Assembly (NCBI GenBank): GCA_034440615.1
Contig: JAOTOM010004963.1
Span: 456,001 to 520,000 of the forward strand
Direction of reading: 5' to 3'
DNA length: 64,000 bases
DNA from: Ashinkailepas kermadecensis
Taxonomy: Eukaryota; Arthropoda; Thecostraca; Neolepadidae
Part shown: positions 20,556 to 29,959 of the stretch, one piece after another
Layout of the letters: each line of letters begins with the position of its first letter
How positions within the stretch are numbered: position 1 is the stretch's first letter
The notes under the pieces: model-generated
The model's database searches: none
What the model saw: the letters and a program-made list of their open reading frames with translations, nothing else
Told to the model about the DNA's origin: nothing
Program-made: the position numbers and the translations under genes

Positions 20556-23500
20556 TTACGTAAGCATCGATTTAAACATCATCATTTGTAATTTGAACTG
20601 CTTCCTCATTGAATCATTTTGCATCTCCACAAGGCTTGCAAAGGCGTTAGCATTATTAGGCGTGACGTCGACTCGGTCGACATCAGCTTCGTAATCAGTG
20701 GAAGTAGCGGAGTCATCGTGAATTTGAAGTTTGCATGGGGGACGATCGTCGTCAGATGATTCCACCAAAAGTCGTTTTTCAGGGACTGGCTTCACTGGGC
20801 TTTCAGTCGAGTCCTGCACGCGTTTTGTTAATTCTGAAAGCGGAATTTCATCCTCCGATTCGCTAATTGGAGGTTTCGGACGTTTCGCCAATTGCGATTT
20901 TGAAGTTTCAGGGTCTGAATCACTGGACACAGGTAAGGGTCGTTTTAAGCGCTCTGCTAATTCTGACAGGGGTAAATTGTCTTCTGAATCACTCGAAGAG
21001 GGAAGTGGTCTTTGGTTTCGTTCCGCTGGTTCCGAAAATGGGGCGTCGTCGTCTGACTCACTGGTCGACGGCAACGGCCTTTTGTTTGTCTGGACTGGTT
21101 CAGACAGAGGAATGTCTGTCTCAGTGTCACTCGATACCGGTGGGGGCCCAGCTACATCTGCTGACGGGGTGAGAGGTGATCTCTCTGGCGGGTCAGACTC
21201 GACCGGCGGCGGCTGCACCGAGCCAGGCACGGGCTCTGTCAACTCAGCGGTTTCATCATCCTTTGTTCTCTGTGGGCTGCATACGTCCATGGGCCAATCC
21301 TCACAGGGACTGTAGTCAGGGCCGACCTCGGCCCGTTTGGCTGACCTAAAAGGCTGCACTCGTTCAGGGACTGTACCATCTACCTTTGACGTTTTCTCTA
21401 GATACTTCTGGTTCACTGGTTCGTCGTGGTCCTTGGTGGGTTCCCATGCTGTGTTCGGGTCGGCTAGCCGTAGTTTCTGTGCATGCACCAACCGGGTCTT
21501 ACCGGAGGTCTAATTTCTGATCACATAGTTCACTGGGCTCGTTTGCTTCACAATCCGAAAGTACGGTTTCCACGGCAACGAGAACTTCGACGACGTGCCA
21601 GGGTGCACAGTTGTGTCATAATAATACACGGGATCCCCAATTTTGAAATTTCGCGGCTTGGCTTTGCGGTCCGCGTACTCACGGTTACGTTCATGGCTCT
21701 CCACAATGTGAGTCTTTACATGGCTGTACGCTTCATGTAAATTTGACAGCATTTTTTGGACATAGTCTTCACCGTAATATTTCATCTTAGGCTGGAGCAA
21801 ATTTTCCAGGGGGAGAATGGGGTCTCTGCCGTACAGTGTGAAGAATGGCGAGATGGTTCCAGAGCTTCCAATGTTAGCTGTCCGATAGGCGGCAAGAGTA
21901 GCGGGAATTTTTGTGTCCCAATCATCTTGATTTTTGTTGATTGTTTTTCCCAATATGTCGTTTTGGCACCTATGGTACCTTTCGCATCGTCCGTTACTTT
22001 GTGGCCGATATGCACTGGTGGTGATATGGCGAATATTCAAACAAGTTTCCAGCTCGTCTTCAACGGCATTTCTGAATTATGTTCCTAAGTCCGAAAGTAT
22101 CACGCGTGGACATGAGTGGCGTGGGATGATTTCTTCCAGAAGGATTTTCGCGACAGTATGGGCATCCTTTCGCTTAGTGCAGAAACTTTCCGGCCAAGAA
22201 GAAAACAAGTCGATGGTCGTGATGACGTAACGGTTACCTTGTTGTGTTTCTGGGTATGGTCCACAAGTGTCAATCGCAATCATTTCAAAAGGATAGTGAG
22301 GAACTGGCATCTCCTGCATCGGAGCTGGGGCTGCTTTGGCTTTGCGTCCTGTGCAAGGCACGCAAGCTTTGAGGTAGGCCACTGTGTCTCTCCACATTCC
22401 GTTCCAATAATACCTGAATTTAAGCTTTTCGTACGTTTTGGTGAGTCCCATGTGTCCTGCAAAGAAACCATCGTGCATCTCCTTCAATACTTCCTGTCTC
22501 AGGGATTTTGGCACGCATAGTTGTAAGCCTGCAAATGGTCCACAGCGAGGTCCGTCGCTAATTTTGTAGATCAGTTTGTCCAATTCCATGTAACGCCAAA
22601 CGATGTCCCGACAATCTGAGTGATTTTTGTCATTCATGATTTTCCAAATATTTGCTGTTTCCTCATCGGCACTCTGCAGTTCTGCTATATTCTCCCATTT
22701 CACTAGTACTTCCTTAAATTTTACCTCTCTGCTCAGGTCTTCCTCTGGTTTTCTGAACTCAGTGTGACGGAGATCACCCATTGGTACATGGTCTGAATCT
22801 ATGACGTTCACGTCTTGGTCAGTTTCGTGCATTCGACTGAGGTGGTCAGCCACGATATTTTTGCTTCCTTTAATGTATATGATTTCGCAGTCGTGCTCTG
22901 AAAGCATGATCGCCCATCTCTGCAACATGGGATTTTTCATTTCGGACAGGTTCAAAAAAGTAAGTGGACGGTGATCGGTCAGAATAGTGAATTTCGATCC
23001 AAGCAAATATTGGCGTAATTTTTTCACACTCCACACGCACGCATAAGCTTCTTTCTGGACCACTGGCCACTTCCGTTGTGTCTCATTTAACTGTTTCGAT
23101 AGGTACTGTACCACTCTTTCACCTTCTCCGTGTTCCTGCACTAACACGGCTCCAACTGCTTCCTGGGAGGCATCCGTGTATAATTTGTACTCTTTCGTGA
23201 TGTCGGGATATGCCAGCACGGGTGCGGTAGCTAATTTCTGTTTCAGTGTTTCAAAAGCAATCTCACACTCGTCTGTCCAATCAAATCGGGCATGTTTCTT
23301 TGTGAGGTTTATAAGTGGCGTGGAGATTTTGCTGAAGTTGGGAATGAAGCGACGGTAGTATGAACACATACCGATGAATGAGCGGACTCCCTTGACATTG
23401 GTCGGGGCTGCGATATGTTGGATCGCTTCCACTTTCTCGGGGTTTGGCTTGATGCCAGATGCTGACACTAGGTGTCCCAAGTACTGTACTCTTTCCTTCA

Positions 23501-25133
23501 AGAAGTCACATTTCGACAGTTTTAGTTTCAATTTCGCTTTTCGCAGTCTGCGAAAAACTTCTTCCAGATGGGCCAAATGTTCGTCAAACGTTTTGGAGTA
23601 GACGATTATATCATCGATGAAGGCGGTTGCAAACTGATTTTGAATTCCGGACAGCACTTTGTTCATCAATTCTGCGAACTTGGAGGGTGCATTGCAAATT
23701 CCGAATGGCATTTTGCGAAAGTTCCACAGGCCCATAAAACATTTAAAGGCTGTTTTTTGAATACTCTCCTCGGACATCGGGATTTGCCAATAACCAGCTT
23801 TCAGGTCCAAGGACGAAAAGAAGTTCGCACCTCCCAGAGAGGCAAGAATGTCCTCAATTAGCGGGAGTGGGTAGCTATTTTTCTTGGTCACCTTGTTTAG
23901 TTTTCTGAAGTCAATCGCGAATCTGTTACCTCCATCCTTTTTGCGAACGATCACGATCGGGGCGGCCCAAGGACTCTCTGAGTCCTCAATGATACCAGCG
24001 TCTAGCATTACTTTAATTTGTTCCTCTACGTATTTTCGCTGAGAGAATGGGGTTTTGTAAGGAGCTTGTCGGATCGGCGGGTTGTCTCCAGTGTCAATGT
24101 CCATTTTGATGACATCAGTCGTTCCAAGATCTGCGTCAGTCTCGGCAAATAAGTCAGTGTTAGCACGTAACAGTTGTTCGAGTCTGTCTTTGTCTGCACC
24201 AGTCAGGTGAGCCAGCTTGGCTTGATCAAGCGGATCAGAGGGAGCGGTTGGCGGTGTCAGTTCAATGTCCTGTGTCATGTCAATCAGGTTTTCCAAGTCA
24301 GAATCGTCTATAGTCTCAGCGAATGCAATCACCTGCTCTGGGTGCAAGGAGAAATCACGAGTTGTAGTGTTGACAATTCGCACTGGTACGCGTTTGTGTT
24401 GGTCAGGCTTCGCTATTATTTCGGCTATGTACAAGCCAGGTTCCTCAGAGATCAGCGGCATGTTATCCAGCGAGTGTACATGACAGTTTTGATCTACCAG
24501 TTGAACACGGTTGATGAAGGCTGGGCATTCCACGACAGTGTTGGCGGGAATGTGAACTCTTTTCTTGACTCGTACGAGTGAGCTCGTTGGTTCACTGTTC
24601 TGTTTTTGTGGTCTGAGAGGAATCATGTTTCCTTCGATGCAGAGGGCTTTCTTCTCAAAGTCTAACTTCGCTCCAAACTTCGTCAAAAAATCATTCCCCA
24701 ACATGCACTCCTGTTTTAGGTCCTCCACAATTTGAAATTCGAAAGGTTTTCGGAATTTGCTCATCTCCACCATGAAGGTTCCAACTCCAATGTTTTTCAG
24801 GCGGTGGCCACTGGCGGATATCAGTGGTATGCAATCTCGTCGGTCCTGTGAGAAATTTATAATATTTGTATCCGCGATTTTATCAAAGAATTTTTTCGAG
24901 ATCAACGATATATCGGCTCCCGTGTCCACTAGATAATAGGCTTTCTGGTCGCCGATGTGAAGCCATGCCATAGGCGTGTTTGCCTTGACGTGAACTTGTT
25001 GGACGCGTGCCAACCTTTGTTTACGTTTTTCCGGGTCTCTCTTTTTCCTGATATTCTTCCTCATTTTTATCGGTATTTCCTCTGTCTGAATTTGCTCAGC
25101 TCCATCACGGTGCTCAGTCGCGACAGAGCTCAT
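20556..25133 (-). pseudogene. pol: pol: protease, reverse transcriptase, RNase H, integrase and a repeat-rich tail
   Basis: A single frame of 1,526 codons interrupted by two in-frame stops, at 22077-22079 inside the integrase and at 21510-21512 just after it. Protease: LVDTGADISLI (active D-T-G). RT: LDLKAGYWQIPM, PFGICNAP, catalytic FIDDIIVYS. RNase H: LYTDASQEAVGAVL and LTDHRPLTFL. Integrase: zinc-binding H-H-C-C in HDGFFAGH and CVPC, first Asp in IAIDTCGPYP, second in ILSDLG, Glu in GRCERYHR. After the integrase, about 300 residues (20556-21491) form an acidic Ser/Pro-rich tail with five repeats of about 23 residues built on D-S-E-D-x-x-P-L-S-E. The start ATG overlaps the gag stop. Apart from the two stops it looks little decayed. 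Confidence 0.93.
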
Positions 25134-26194
25134 TAGTTTTCCGCCTGTCTAATTGGCTGAGAGCGGCATCGCCTTCCAATGTGACCAATTTTGGCACACC
25201 TGACACAGATGGGTCTACCATCGGGAGTCCAGCGGTAAGCTGGGTGCTGGTCGGTGTTGGGTGGTGCTCTCCATACTCTGGGGCCCATAGGAGGTCGTGG
25301 CTGCTGTGGTCCATAGTGGGGTCCTGACTGAGGTGGTCCATATTGCGGTCCTGGCTGAAGTGGTCCATAGTGTGGTCCTGAAAGGTAGTTTCGTGGCGGA
25401 CGTGGGTAACGTGGGTAGGTGGGATGGAATACCCGTGGTCCAGGCTGGGGTTGGTTCTCCCTGGGTGGCTTCGGAGTTTCTGGATTGGTTGCCGCTAATT
25501 TTTCCACCGATTGGCCTATTGCCATAATAAGTTTTTCCAATTTCTCCACCTTGTCCTCTCCTGTGTCTGGCAAATTTGAGTCGACTTCCATCGGCTCCTG
25601 CCTTTGTACGCCTCTGCATACCTCGATTACTCTGTCTACCTTCTGTTCCTTTACTGCAAACTGGATGGCTTCCTCCAGGGTCCGGAAGTTCTGTCTGTAC
25701 AGCTTGTTGGCCAATAAGCTACTTTGGACACCATTGTTAAAAATATCAATGAGATTTTCCTGAACCGTAGGATTTTCGACATCTGAGTAAGCTTCCCGTG
25801 CCAGTGCGATTAATTTCTCCCCGTAGTTCTGCACCAGTTCATTGCGAATCTGACGTAGTTTTCGCAAACCCTCCTGAGCGCACTTGTCCGAAAGGTCCGA
25901 ATAACTTTCCCGCATGACGTGCTTTATTTGAGCCCACGTCATGAGTGGTTGTTCCGTGAATACGCGCTGCATAAACTCGGCTGCAGGTCCAGTGAGAGTT
26001 TTGATGCAAATAATCTGCATCTGTTCGTCATCCATGCTGAAGTTAATTTGGTCAAGATGCCTTAGCCATTCAATTAATTTATTATGACCTTCTCCAGAAA
26101 AAGGTTTCATATTCTGCGTCATCCCTTGTGCGCGCATCTCTAAGCGAATTTTGTTGAAGCACTCCGCCAATCTATCAGTAGAAATCTCAGTCAT
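25133..26194 (-). CDS. gag: gag: capsid/nucleocapsid-like protein of the LTR element
   Basis: 353 residues starting MTEISTDRLAEC. The first 190 residues resemble the retrotransposon gag core (FSGEGHNKLIEWLRHLDQI, AAEFMQRVF, YSDLSDKCAQEGLRKLRQI). A Pro/Gly/Tyr-rich stretch of repeats (GPHYGP, GPQYGP) follows. One CCHC knuckle, CVRCAKIGHIGRRC, lies near the end and should bind element RNA. It is intact. Its stop TAA shares its last base with the pol ATG (TAATG, 25131-25135), which points to termination-reinitiation rather than frameshifting for pol synthesis. Confidence 0.92.
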   Translation of the reverse strand: MTEISTDRLAECFNKIRLEMRAQGMTQNMKPFSGEGHNKLIEWLRHLDQINFSMDDEQMQIICIKTLTGPAAEFMQRVFTEQPLMTWAQIKHVMRESYSDLSDKCAQEGLRKLRQIRNELVQNYGEKLIALAREAYSDVENPTVQENLIDIFNNGVQSSLLANKLYRQNFRTLEEAIQFAVKEQKVDRVIEVCRGVQRQEPMEVDSNLPDTGEDKVEKLEKLIMAIGQSVEKLAATNPETPKPPRENQPQPGPRVFHPTYPRYPRPPRNYLSGPHYGPLQPGPQYGPPQSGPHYGPQQPRPPMGPRVWRAPPNTDQHPAYRWTPDGRPICVRCAKIGHIGRRCRSQPIRQAEN

Positions 26195-26668
26195 ATTTAA
26201 TTACGTTAAGTTACTCTATATTTTTTTTAATTATTCGCTCACTTTTGTGGAGATTTCTATGTTTCAAATTCGGCTCGATGTTCACACAGTAGTTCCCACA
26301 CACAGTATTCAGAACACGGTAGGTATACAGCACAATTATGCAATTTTAAAAACCGTTTTAGGTGGTCAAAATCCAAAAATAGTATTTTTAAAAGGATGAT
26401 GGATTTTGCTCGGACTTACGTAAATGAACCGAAAGACGTTTTCTTGCTCGTCCGTGCTGAAACGGCGTGATTGAAGGTCCAGTTGGTGTTGGTATAGATG
26501 GGCTTGCAGAAGGTCGAAGAAAATTTCGCAGAAAATTTCGCAACAAAATTTGCAAAAAGTTTTGCAAAAAGTTTTGCAAAGAAAAGTTTCGCAAAAAGTT
26601 TCGCAAAAAAGTTTTGCAACAAATGTTTCGCAAAAAGTTTTGCAGAAAAATCCGGGTCACTGCACACT
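26195..26668 (-). other. Leader of the LTR element with short internal repeats
   Basis: Between the 5' LTR and gag. 26515-26650 contains about nine imperfect copies of a 12-13 base unit, GCAAAAAGTTTTG/GCAAAAAGTTTCG. The unit is self-complementary in part (TTTTGCAAAA), so the RNA could form several hairpins. No protein is supported. Confidence 0.7.
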
Positions 26669-27438
26669 TGTAGGGAATACCTTATTGGCACGCGAAAGTC
26701 TAGCAACCTCTTCGTTCGCGATAACTCCAGTCACGAAAGTACCAGTACCTTTTGCTGCCCTGTATTTGCACTGGAGCACTCCACGATCACACGAGAACGA
26801 CAGCCACCGTACAGTACGTTCTCCTCTGAAGGTAAGCCGTGATACTGCCTTTCCTATGAATTTAGAAGCCGAATTTAGTTGGGAAGCGCGCACGCGTAGC
26901 AGCGATCCGCTCGCTCAGAGTATTCAAGACCGACTGCCTGGGGCCGCACGGCCGCTAGTGACTTCGGAAGACCCCCGGTCGCGGATTGGTCGAGGGCGCA
27001 GAACCCTCCTTGACGTCACATCCATGTCGACGGCCTTCTAGAAGGGGAAATGGTCTGTTTCTAGTGGCGGTGACGATGTGTTACGTTTACGGTACACTTT
27101 TACAATCGCAAGGCTTACGGGATTATATCAATTACGGTTACGGGACAGCCAAACGTATAACTTTATGTGAACACAGTTACATCTAGCATTAACGACGGCG
27201 GCGGTACGCACCGGTCGATAGAGGTCACGTCTCTGGCGCCTGGCTGGCGGGGTGTCAGCCGGAAGGAGGGAGGGGAAGGTACAAGGTCCAATGTACGTCT
27301 CCGTTCGGGCGGTGGCTGCTGACGTAGGCAGCAGACAGGCCGACGCCAGTCTCGGAGCCTGGGACTTGTCGCGCCATGAACGAAGGGGTATGGGTCTGAA
27401 TTTATGGGATCAAGACGCTCAAAACTAACTCTCTTACA
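26669..27438 (-). repeat. 5' LTR
   Basis: 770 bases, exactly the length of the other LTR and about 98% identical. Because the element reads on the minus strand, this high-coordinate copy is the upstream LTR and should hold its promoter. A TATA box was not identified. Confidence 0.95.
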
Positions 27439-27483
27439 AAAGTAGCGATAGTTGAGACTCGAACTCACCAACATAACAACTCT

Positions 27484-27747
27484 GAGTAATAGCATGCGAC
27501 TGCAGTGCCATATAGTGGGCTCGGATCTATCGTCACCGTCACCGTCACCGTCACTGTTACCCTCCTCCTCACCTCACACACCAACAAACACACACCGGCT
27601 TAAATAAAATACTTCAGCGATCAGATGCAGGCTAAAACACACCGGCATTGATGAAGCATCAGAGCACAGCAGACCTGAACGGTGATGACGATGGGTGAAA
27701 GTATTTCCTTGGTGCCTAACGTTAGGGAGGGTAATTTTTCCCTTTAG
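27484..27747. other. Flank without a gene
   Basis: A short GTCACC run (27531-27556) and otherwise unremarkable sequence. No open frame of interest and no known repeat was recognised. Confidence 0.5.
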
Positions 27748-28770
27748 TACGTCACTGCGGCTGCTCAACGTGTTTTTGCCGCAGATTGCACGATCGAGAG
27801 TAGAAAGGCCCTTCGGATAATTTTCTTTCGGGATCCATTCTTAATTTTCCGGTGCTCTGTTCGATTCGATGGAGTCTCCTTGTGGTTTTTGTGGTGAAGT
27901 CTATTTTTATAAGCCCCTGCAGGCTATTTTTGGAACCCGGTACGATTCTTCTGGCTCTCGGTGCGTTTTTTCCGGTGCCCAAACAGGTTTCTTTTCCGGC
28001 GTCCGACGACTTCTTATTTTGTGGATCTTTGACGCAATTTTTCCGTCCGCAAGGTGACATTCCGGGTATATATTGGTACGTGGGAAGCCAGCTGCAACTT
28101 ATGGGGCTCCGGCAAGACGTTTTGGCCCCAGTGAGATTTTCAAGAGAAGCGGCGTGAATTTTTTTTGTCTAAGTGCAATTTTGTGGGGCCCCGTCGTCAC
28201 TTGTTGGGATCCCTTGCGGTGGCTACGACACGTTTGTGGGGGCCCAACAGGTTTTGTGGGCTTTTGGAGCAATTGTTGAGATCCCAGATTGATTTACCGT
28301 GTCCAGACTATTTTTCATTTACCCGGCTTCATTTGTTGGGTGAACTCAACGATACTTTTAGAGCCCCGGTGGGACCTGTCAGGCCTCTGCCGTGATTTTC
28401 AGGGGCCCGGGTGATAATTCTTAGTACCCCAGTCTCGGCGTGATTTTCAGGAGGCCCCGGCCCGACCGTTTGTGGCCCCCGTCGTGATTTTCTTGAATCC
28501 CGGCACGACTTGCTTGCGGCCCCAACGTAATTTTCAGGGGCCCAGGTGCAAACTTTTGAGGCCCCAGCGTCATTATCGGGGCCCCTGCGCTACGTTTTGG
28601 GGCCCCCAAAGTGATTTTTCTGAGCCCCGGTGCGATTTTTGGTGGGCCGAGTGAAATTTTTAGGGAGCATAACGCATTTTTTTCCTAAGCTCGGCGGATT
28701 CTTGGGGCCCCACAACCTATCAGGAGGGGGGAGGGGTGAGGCAACTGCCCACAATTCCCCCTCCCCATTC
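27748..28770. repeat. GGGGCC-rich interspersed repeat, copy A
   Basis: It starts GTACGTCACTGCGGCTGCTC and ends near TCGGTATGTCACTG. Inside is a degenerate array of roughly 30-base units around GATTTTCAGGGGCCCGGGTG. The start, the AGAGTAGAAAGG motif near 27800 and the end are shared with copy B at 42.5-44.2 kb, so this is one dispersed element family. No coding potential. Confidence 0.8.
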
Positions 28771-29959
28771 GGTATGTCACTGTGCCATGCAATGATGCAA
28801 CATAAGAATCCAGGAATAGTTCATCTGTTTCATCACTCACATGTGATTTCAACTCCCCAGTTATCCAGACAGTTTGAGGAAAGTCAAACATCTGCTACAT
28901 GGATCAGCAAGGATGGATTGTAAGGCAACATGGATACCATGGAATTCCGGTCACAGTAGTTATGCTGCAATACATACCTTCTTCAACAGACTGCTTTGGA
29001 GATGGATGAGTTCCTGAAGTTTGGTCAGGGTTGCAGTTGGAGGTGGATGGAGCAACACTGTGAAGGACATAACATATGGTTCAAGAGACTTGTTTCCATT
29101 AACAATACAGGGGATGAAGTAACATTTTCATTGACTTCTATGGTTTTCATTGGCTTCATTGACTTCTATGGTGTCCTGAGTAAGTAGGACAATCGAGATG
29201 GGTTTCTGTTATATGCATTGTAGAAGCAATGTTATAATGTAGCTTTTATACCCCAGTGAGAATGGTGTGGATTCACTCATAAGTGAATTTGCAAACATAC
29301 TGATATATCAGTTAACAACAATGCAGGGAGCTATGCGATCAACATGGTCTGTGCCCTAAAGCCCAAATAACTAAGTAACAATGCATGGAATCTGCTGTAT
29401 AACAGTTTGACCATAAATTAGCCATGATATATTGCATCATACTTCCCATGCTATTTAGAATAGTGAGCTATATTTTGTGTACAAACATCAGGACATTATA
29501 AATGTTAATTAACGTTACACACATCAGTTCCTAACAAGTGTCAGCAATACATTTCCTTCATGTGCTTTAAACATGATTCAAGAAAGCACTGTCATCGATT
29601 TTAAACTTGCAAAAAGAGTGGGCCGCCTGGCATTTTGAGTGCTATTTGAGTGAATTTGCTGTCTTGTTAGTGAACTGACCACTTATTGAGATATAAGTAC
29701 TTTAACTTTGCCTGCTTCCATCGTGAAAATTTGTCATTTTCCAATACATCAGAAACCATCAGAATAATTTCTTGTCCACAAACCGGTGTATGCATTTCTA
29801 TGAATTTCTCATATTTATTAACACAAATGATGTAGATCTGATCTGCACATGTATAACTCAGAAAATGTTATCAGCACAGGATTCCATTCCTGAAAATATA
29901 GTACTTTCAACATGTTATTGTTCTTTGTGAGGCAATAAGTACAATGCTCTCATGCAGCA
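28771..29959. other. AT-rich stretch, no gene recognised
   Basis: Only short open frames, none with a recognisable domain. A CATTGACTTCTATGG motif is repeated at about 29130 and 29157. Composition is clearly more AT-rich than the InR region. Confidence 0.5.

Larger units (their letters stand above)
18921..27438 (-). mobile_element. Ty3/gypsy-type LTR retrotransposon, 8.5 kb, complete with both LTRs
   Basis: Two 770-base direct repeats (18921-19690 and 26669-27438) start TGTAGG and end TTACA. The minus strand between them encodes gag and then protease, reverse transcriptase, RNase H and integrase, the Ty3/gypsy order. A four-base AAAG duplication flanks it. I counted about 13 mismatches between the LTRs by eye, near 1.7%, so the insertion is recent. 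Pol has two in-frame stops. No env was seen. 19691-20555 is the 3' untranslated part. I could not find a clear primer-binding site next to the 5' LTR. Confidence 0.95.
18820..27483 (-). mobile_element. tRNA-derived SINE (antisense, truncated), split by an LTR element
   Basis: 18835-18920 plus 27439-27468 together match the reverse complement of the intact SINE at 31035-31194. The left part starts with the inverted tail (GGTTGGTTATTGG); the right part carries the inverted B-box-like region (GAGACTCGAAC). The 15-base CAACATAACAACTCT occurs at 18820-18834 and 27469-27483, the SINE's own target-site duplication. The SINE lost its 5' end before or during insertion. Confidence 0.85.

Noticed and set aside
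20731..21315. Plus-strand Ser/Gly-rich open frame of 194 codons
   Set aside because: Antisense shadow of the repeat-rich pol tail, which is in frame with the integrase.
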